A stretch of DNA of 64,000 nt from Bacteroidales bacterium (lineage in GTDB: Bacteria > Bacteroidota > Bacteroidia > Bacteroidales > F082). How positions within the stretch are numbered: the stretch's first letter is position 1; each line of letters begins with the position of its first letter. A model generated the notes under the pieces. The model made no database searches. It was given only the letters and a program-made list of their open reading frames with translations, and had not been told where the DNA came from. The translations under genes were made by a program, and so were the position numbers. Location: the NCBI GenBank assembly GCA_017549805.1, contig JAFYNJ010000010.1:92437-156436 (forward strand), written 5' to 3'. Shown piece after piece: positions 59,442 through 64,000 of this stretch.

Positions 59442-60303
59442 AATCAACCAATTCCACTTCAAAGATCAGGTTCGAGTATGCCGGAATGGGACCGGCGGCA
59501 CGCGGACCATACGCAAGTTGGTAAGGAATGTAAAGGATACCCTTCTCTCCCTTTGACATCAATCCGATACCTTCATCCCAACCAGGAATCACCTGATGGG
59601 CTCCCAAAGTGAATTCAATGGGTTCACCACGCTCCACCGAGGAATCGAAAACCGTACCGTCCAGCAATTTTCCAGTGTAATGAACCTTCACATTCTGGTT
59701 GGCAGCCGGCTTGGGACCTTTGCCCTTCGCTGTGCAAACATACACCAAACCACTCTCCAAAGGCTGGGCGTTAACGCCATTGGCAGTGAGATAGGCATTG
59801 AACTCATCTTGCGCTTTCTGTTGGAGCGCAGCAATTTCGGCCTGCTTCATCTGTTGGAAAGCCTCTTCCGTCATGGCTTCATCAACTTTGACCTCCCAAC
59901 GAAGGAAGACATCAGGACTGACGAACTTAGGAAGGATAGGTGTATGGAACTGCTTTCTGAAAGTCGAATCCGAGTTGATCATGAACGACATGGAATCGCC
60001 CACATGCATCATTCTGAAACCTTCATAAACGTCGCCTTGGAACAGCGATTCACGAACCATGTCGTAAGCTGGCTCGGGAAGGCTGTCGGTAGTGAACAGC
60101 AAGGAGTCGTTGACATAATAGGCAAGTCTCACCTTAATGATATCACCCATCTTGAGCTCTTCACCGGTACCTTTTGCAATCTCTTTATAATACAATCCAC
60201 TTTCCGTTTGCTTGTAGCCCGGGAATGGAGATTTCGGTCCGCAAGAAATCAACGTTGCGGAGAACAGGAGGCTGAAAGCCACCAAAACGATACTTCTTTT
60301 CAT
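59434..60303 (-). CDS. FKBP-type peptidyl-prolyl isomerase, tandem-domain lipoprotein
   Basis: A 289-residue lipoprotein (lipobox ATLISC). The C-terminal half is a full FKBP (VKVHYTGKLLDGTVFDSS, VIPGWDEGIGLMSKGEKGIL, YGPRAAGPIPAYSNLIFEVEL); the N-terminal half looks like a diverged FKBP (GDIIKVRLAYYVNDSLLF). Periplasmic folding factor. Stops convergent with and overlapping the polysaccharide gene end. Confidence 0.9.
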   Translation of the reverse strand: MKRSIVLVAFSLLFSATLISCGPKSPFPGYKQTESGLYYKEIAKGTGEELKMGDIIKVRLAYYVNDSLLFTTDSLPEPAYDMVRESLFQGDVYEGFRMMHVGDSMSFMINSDSTFRKQFHTPILPKFVSPDVFLRWEVKVDEAMTEEAFQQMKQAEIAALQQKAQDEFNAYLTANGVNAQPLESGLVYVCTAKGKGPKPAANQNVKVHYTGKLLDGTVFDSSVERGEPIEFTLGAHQVIPGWDEGIGLMSKGEKGILYIPYQLAYGPRAAGPIPAYSNLIFEVELVDFK

Positions 60304-60338
60304 TTAATAAACGTATTAAGTTATTGTTATTTAATCTA

Positions 60339-60878
60339 TTACCATTTTACATCCAAGATTCTAACTGCATAAATCAAGGTAGATCGCTCAGGAATGCTTT
60401 TCTGATCGCCTAAGAGGCCGTATCCCAAATGGGATGGGATGATCACTTTGGCCACATCGCCATGATGAAGATGGCGCATTGCCTCGTCAAGGCCTGAAAC
60501 CACATCGCCACAACCCACCACAAACTTCATAAGACCATCGTTTTCAGACGAATAAACCACATCCCCCATGACATTGTACAACACATATTCCATCGTCACG
60601 GTCTGTCCCGGCTGAATCAGCTCACCATCGCCTTCCTGAAGGATCTGGTATCGCAACCCTGTCCCTGTGGAAACCATGTCCAATTGATGGCGTTCCATAT
60701 AATTGCGGATATCCTCCTCTTCGTCGTTGGTGAGATAACGATTGGCCTTCTCGAGACTCTCTTTCAACTGCGAATTATCCACTTTTACTGGCTTTTGAGG
60801 TGGTTCATTGCAGGAGAAACACCCAATTGCCAACAGCATCGCAACCAATATGTACCAACAACTTTTCACGGGATTCAT
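60339..60878 (-). CDS. gldI: FKBP lipoprotein, GldI-like
   Basis: A 179-residue lipoprotein with lipobox AIGCFSC. One FKBP domain (VTMEYVLYNVMGDVVYSS, VVSGLDEAMRHLHHGDVAKV, SHLGYGLLGDQKSIPERSTL). It resembles GldI-type PPIases of gliding Bacteroidota, but gliding has not been shown here; it may simply be a folding catalyst. It overlaps the NrnA gene by 4 bp. Confidence 0.8.
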   Translation of the reverse strand: MNPVKSCWYILVAMLLAIGCFSCNEPPQKPVKVDNSQLKESLEKANRYLTNDEEEDIRNYMERHQLDMVSTGTGLRYQILQEGDGELIQPGQTVTMEYVLYNVMGDVVYSSENDGLMKFVVGCGDVVSGLDEAMRHLHHGDVAKVIIPSHLGYGLLGDQKSIPERSTLIYAVRILDVKW

Positions 60879-61894
60879 TCTTGATTGAGCAATTCCTTAT
60901 ATTCAGGCAAGATTTGATGCAGCTTCTCCATGGCGTCTTCCATCGAACAGGTCAGTGTGCCACCCGCCGCATTGGTATGGCCGCCTCCATTGAAGTGCTT
61001 TTGCGCCACTTCGTGAACCGAGAAGTCGCCTTTCGATCTGAACGAGAAGCGGATAACCCCTTGACGTTCCGTCACCAACACTGACATCCTGATCTTTTTC
61101 ATCGACAAAGGATAATTCACAATTCCTTCAGTATCACCAACTTGATAGTCAAAACCGGCCAATTCTTCTTTGGTCAGGGAAATGATGGCCGTAGCATACT
61201 CATCCAACACCTCCATTTTGTTGCTGATGGAAAAGCCTAACAAACGCAGCCTGTTTTCGGAAAAAGTATCATAAACCAACCGATGGATTTGGTTGTAAGG
61301 CATCGATTTCTCAATCATCTTGGCGCAAATGGAGAATGTCTCCGGATGGAAGATGGAATGTGAAAAGGAGCCTGTATCGGTGACAATGCCGACCAAGATA
61401 TTCGTTGCAATGGCTTCATCCACATAGTGTTCACCAAAATGGAGAATGGTTTCTGCCACCAGTTCGGCGGTACTGGAGACCTGGGTATCCGACAAGGAAC
61501 AATAGAATTCCCCAAAATCGGTGTCACGATGGTGGTCTATCAATATCTTATTGACATTCAGCGATTTGATTTTATCCTGAATTAACCCAGCACGGGAAAG
61601 ATGGTTGAAGTCCAGAATGGCCAACACATCGGATGCATCCAGGATTTGGTCGCATAATTCCGCTTCTTTGTCATAAATATGAATCTTGCATGCATCGGGC
61701 ATCCATGCCAAAAAACCTGGAAAGTCGTTGGAAACCATCACTTCCACTTGGTGTCCGAGTTTTTGGAGAAACTGTGAAAATGCCAACGATGAGCCGATGG
61801 CATCCCCATCCGGATTGACATGAGTTAAAACCGTGATTCTCTTAGGAGATTGAATCACAGTATTTAAGGCATGGAAAAACTCTTCTTTTTGCAT
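60875..61894 (-). CDS. nrnA: NrnA-type DHH phosphoesterase
   Basis: A 339-residue DHH-DHHA1 protein: VLTHVNPDGDAIGSSLAFS (metal-binding motif), VLAILDFNHLSRAG, ILIDHHRDTDFG, and FNGGGHTNAAGG in the DHHA1 part. Degrades nanoRNA and pAp. Start at 61894 fits the family (MQKEEF). Confidence 0.92.
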   Translation of the reverse strand: MQKEEFFHALNTVIQSPKRITVLTHVNPDGDAIGSSLAFSQFLQKLGHQVEVMVSNDFPGFLAWMPDACKIHIYDKEAELCDQILDASDVLAILDFNHLSRAGLIQDKIKSLNVNKILIDHHRDTDFGEFYCSLSDTQVSSTAELVAETILHFGEHYVDEAIATNILVGIVTDTGSFSHSIFHPETFSICAKMIEKSMPYNQIHRLVYDTFSENRLRLLGFSISNKMEVLDEYATAIISLTKEELAGFDYQVGDTEGIVNYPLSMKKIRMSVLVTERQGVIRFSFRSKGDFSVHEVAQKHFNGGGHTNAAGGTLTCSMEDAMEKLHQILPEYKELLNQE

Positions 61895-61972
61895 TTTCGC
61901 CGAAAATAATTGGCAAAAGTACACATTATTCTTGAAAAGCTGGCACCTTATTTAATTAAAAGCGGAAAAAGT

Positions 61973-62368
61973 TCAGCGAGGCGAGTAGGTTTCGAAGGTA
62001 CCGTCTTCATACAAGATGACCATCGACTTGATTCCAGGCGCCAGCAACACGTCTTCGATAGGTTTGTCATCAGTTTCAGCTACTCCTGAAGGTAGGGGAT
62101 CCGTTTCAAAAGGCAACAATCCTGTGGTCGATTCCTTGAAAGCTTCCTTATAAGGTTCGGAGGTCGTCATCGGTCCCGTTCCAAAAACAATCCAGTCCAA
62201 ATTATATTCCGGAAACGTCTCCTTGATCTTCTTCACGAACTCGAGGCTGGGTTTGTTTCTTCCAGCCAAGATATGTGACACACCGGAAGGTTGGATACCC
62301 AACAAAGCGGCAAAATCGGTTGCCTTTAAATTTTTCGATCTCATGATATGAGCGATTCTGTCTTTCAT
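61973..62368 (-). CDS. XRE-family transcriptional regulator
   Basis: A 131-residue protein with an N-terminal HTH (MRSKNLKATDFAALLGIQPS, GVSHILAGRNKPSLEFVKKI) and an extra C-terminal region (VLLAPGIKSMVILYEDGTF). It probably represses its own gene; the upstream palindrome cluster (62429-62466) is a candidate operator. Targets unknown. Confidence 0.88.
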   Translation of the reverse strand: MKDRIAHIMRSKNLKATDFAALLGIQPSGVSHILAGRNKPSLEFVKKIKETFPEYNLDWIVFGTGPMTTSEPYKEAFKESTTGLLPFETDPLPSGVAETDDKPIEDVLLAPGIKSMVILYEDGTFETYSPR

Positions 62369-62401
62369 GCTGTCCTGATTTTTTTCGATTTTACAACTCA
62401 A

Positions 62402-62957
62402 TGACTTTACAAAAGTAAAAAACTATTATTTACAAATTACAAAAATTTGTGATTTAAATTTGTAAATTTATTTGATTTCTCTAAAATAAAGAAGCTTTGC
62501 ATTAAATTAGTATTTATATATGATTTATTTTCAATATTTTACACATAAATAATATGGTTGCCGATAATAGGTACCGAATTACTCAAATCTTTTATATTTT
62601 TCTTTAATTAATACTATATAATTTGCTGATATTTAATATATTAATTAATATTTCATGGATTATTGCCAATTATTTACATCAAAGAATTTATTTACATTTG
62701 TTGTTCATAATTTAGTTTTGTAAAACTATAATTTATCTTATTGATTTTTAGTTGATTATAAATTTTCGGTTACATCTGTGAATTTTTACATGTTCGAAAG
62801 AATTGATTTGTGAAAATCGCCTCTCGTCCACGATTCGCACCGTTTTGGTGTCCTGTTAGGGTCAAAAAAACAGCGTCGCTCAGAGGGCTTAAAAAGCGCC
62901 AAAATAAGTCTCCCCTATTTTCGACCGTTTGGATAAAAAATGTAATTTTGCTTTGTG
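62402..62957. other. AT-rich intergenic region
   Basis: About 550 bp, strongly AT-rich to about 62800, then a more balanced 150 bp before the AlbA_2 gene, with a TAATTTTG -7 box at 62943-62950. Apart from the operator candidate no gene or structured RNA is apparent. It may include a long leader or an eroded element. Confidence 0.4.
62429..62466. promoter_or_regulatory. Candidate operator of the XRE regulator
   Basis: TTTACAAAT at 62429-62437 and ATTTGTAAA at 62458-62466 are perfect inverted copies, with a nested ACAAA/TTTGT pair between them. It sits about 60-100 bp upstream of the regulator start. Confidence 0.5.
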
Positions 62958-63605
62958 ATGAAGCGTCCGGAAAAACATATTCAAAAGTTGATTGAGGAAG
63001 GCGAGCATCAGCAGTTGGATTTCAAGTTTGAAATTTCCGACAGCCGGAGGATCGCCCGTTCATTGGCAGCTTTTGCCAACACCGATGGAGGTCGTCTTTT
63101 GGTGGGCGTGAAAGACAACGGTGCCATTGCCGGGGTAAGATCCGACGAAGAGATCCACATGATCCAGGCTGCAGCCGAGATGTATTGCCAACCCGAAGTC
63201 CACTACTCGACCGAGGAATGGGTAATCAACGGGAAGACAGTATTGGAAGTCATCATTCCCAAAGACGAGACGGACAAGCACAAAGCTCCCGACAACCAAG
63301 GCAAATACAAGGTATATGTTCGAGTGAAGGATGAGAATCTGGTGGCCGACCCCATCCTTCTCAAGGTTTGGAAATACCAAAAGAACAAGAAATTCACCAA
63401 AATCAGCTTCACAGAACCCGAAATGGCACTACTCCACTACCTTTCGGAGCATCCGTCCATCACTTTTGATGAGTTTTTGGAACTTACACCTATTATTAAT
63501 AAGCGACGCGCCGAAAACATCCTAATCAATTTCATCCTGATTGGCACCATCAAGATGACCATGACCAGCCAAGGCACTTTTTACCAATTGACGAATACAG
63601 AATAA
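62958..63605 (+). CDS. AlbA_2 (Schlafen-like) domain protein
   Basis: A 215-residue protein with the AlbA_2/SLFN N-terminal pattern: EGEHQQLDFKFEISDSRRIA, SLAAFANTDGGRLLVGVKDN and RVKDENLVADP. The C-terminal part (about 150-215) looks like a winged helix (FDEFLELTPIINKRRAENIL). AlbA_2 proteins are often regulators or RNases near tRNA and phage-defence genes. GTG at 62955 is an alternative start. Next to the rRNA promoter. Confidence 0.85.
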   Translation: MKRPEKHIQKLIEEGEHQQLDFKFEISDSRRIARSLAAFANTDGGRLLVGVKDNGAIAGVRSDEEIHMIQAAAEMYCQPEVHYSTEEWVINGKTVLEVIIPKDETDKHKAPDNQGKYKVYVRVKDENLVADPILLKVWKYQKNKKFTKISFTEPEMALLHYLSEHPSITFDEFLELTPIINKRRAENILINFILIGTIKMTMTSQGTFYQLTNTE

Positions 63606-63957
63606 CGGCATTCCTGATTTTCCCGTATTTCCGACTTCCCTCCGAGTGACGAGCAAATATGCGATTCTCGCGGGGTTATTGTTTGAAAAAAATATTTGTT
63701 TGGATTTCAATTGATTAGATTTTTTTTTGAAAAAAAAGCAAAAAAAAGCTTGCAGGGAAAGTTTTTTGCTGTATTTTTGCCATCCCAAACGAAAAGAGAA
63801 GGGTTGAGAAGTTGAAGTGTTTGGAAAGTTCTTTGAAAACTTGAGGCCAGCATAAGTCCGAGACGGTAGCCGAGAGGCTAATCCGTTTCGAAGTAAGGAA
63901 CAGCAAAAGAATCATAGCGGAGCCCTAAAACAGGAAAAGATTAAGTACAACAATACT
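63606..63957 (+). other. rRNA operon promoter and leader region
   Basis: About 350 bp between the AlbA_2 gene and the 16S rRNA. It contains the promoter at 63750-63779 and a leader with antitermination/processing-type sequence up to the 16S start. No ORF is supported. Confidence 0.7.
63750..63779 (+). promoter_or_regulatory. rRNA operon promoter
   Basis: TTG at 63750-63752, 19-bp spacer, TATTTTTG at 63772-63779, preceded by an A/T-rich UP-element-like tract. Strong form of the Bacteroidota consensus. Confidence 0.75.
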
Positions 63958-64000
63958 ACAATGAAGCGTTTGATCCTGGCTCAGGATGAACGCTAGCGGC
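63958..64000 (+). rRNA. rrs: 16S ribosomal RNA, 5' end (cut by window edge)
   Basis: The last 43 bp contain GTTTGATCCTGGCTCAG and GATGAACGCTAGCGGC, the standard 5' end of bacterial 16S. The first base is placed by comparison with the E. coli 5' end. A C replaces the usual A in GAAGAGTTTG. Confidence 0.97.

Noticed and set aside
63780-63957. tRNA gene in the rRNA leader
   Set aside because: No cloverleaf pattern or T-loop consensus found; it reads as a leader.

Overview
The window looks like a chromosomal segment of an uncultured gut- or rumen-type Bacteroidales (Bacteroidota). Evidence: promoters of the TAnnTTTG (-7) type, often with TTG about 19-21 bp upstream; ribosomal protein S16 with a long Ala/Glu-rich tail; a type IX secretion C-terminal domain; GldI-like and other lipoprotein FKBPs; FISUMP-repeat lipoproteins; DUF4369-TlpA; and a Bacteroidota-like 16S rRNA start at the right edge. 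No complete rRNA, tRNA or CRISPR array was seen.

Layout. (1) 1-11.3 kb is a lower-GC accessory island read leftwards. It holds the start of a WYL regulator, a four-gene cassette (Asp-box mini-protein, membrane protein with an EVE/PUA-like domain, DUF262-DUF1524 protein, second DUF262 protein), a WDW-repeat protein, a winged-helix AAA+ ATPase, an unknown protein plus a single-HKD phospholipase D nuclease, a ParE-type toxin-antitoxin pair and a DUF6557-like protein. Four transcription units here, including the WYL gene itself, share the palindrome cTTGTGCCA-N6-AGCACAAG just upstream; this looks like an undescribed regulon. (2) 11.3-18.7 kb is housekeeping/accessory metabolism: EamA exporter, AlkZ-like DNA glycosylase, nitroreductase, YjdI/YjdJ pair, polyferredoxin, TlpA lipoprotein, serine hydrolase, flavin-reductase-like lipoprotein. 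(3) 18.7-22.7 kb is a second defence-like patch: an AbiF/Abi_2 HEPN gene with a structured leader RNA, a membrane-anchored PAD-type deiminase, a GIY-YIG-like protein and a Panacea-domain protein.

(4) 22.7-42.9 kb is mostly core: YbaK, GH20 hexosaminidase, EamA, S16, hemerythrin plus LuxR pseudo-response regulator, YebC, an orphan class III cyclase-like protein, RfbD, phosphohexomutase, TPR lipoprotein, RecA, Nth, LolD-like ATPase, a coiled-coil/TPR protein, cysteine desulfidase, C-GCAxxG protein and TatC. (5) 42.9-48.2 kb is bracketed by two 86-bp direct repeats (84/86 identical). Each repeat is the promoter region of an accessory gene (a BECR-like putative nuclease; an ORF6N protein). Between them lie a rod-shaped 6S-like RNA, a two-gene envelope operon and a FISUMP lipoprotein. 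(6) 48.9-64 kb is core again: OsmC, CotH-T9SS protein, RelA-type synthetase with a degenerate hydrolase, ClpS, a polysaccharide locus (Wzx-like flippase, two Wzz-like proteins, O-antigen ligase), two FKBPs, NrnA, an XRE regulator, an AlbA_2 protein, and the promoter and first bases of a 16S rRNA gene.

A genome-wide-looking feature also stands out: at least seven intergenic junctions carry imperfect 7-nt tandem repeats of different sequence but identical period. All functional calls are from reading the sequence and knowledge of protein families; no database search was run.
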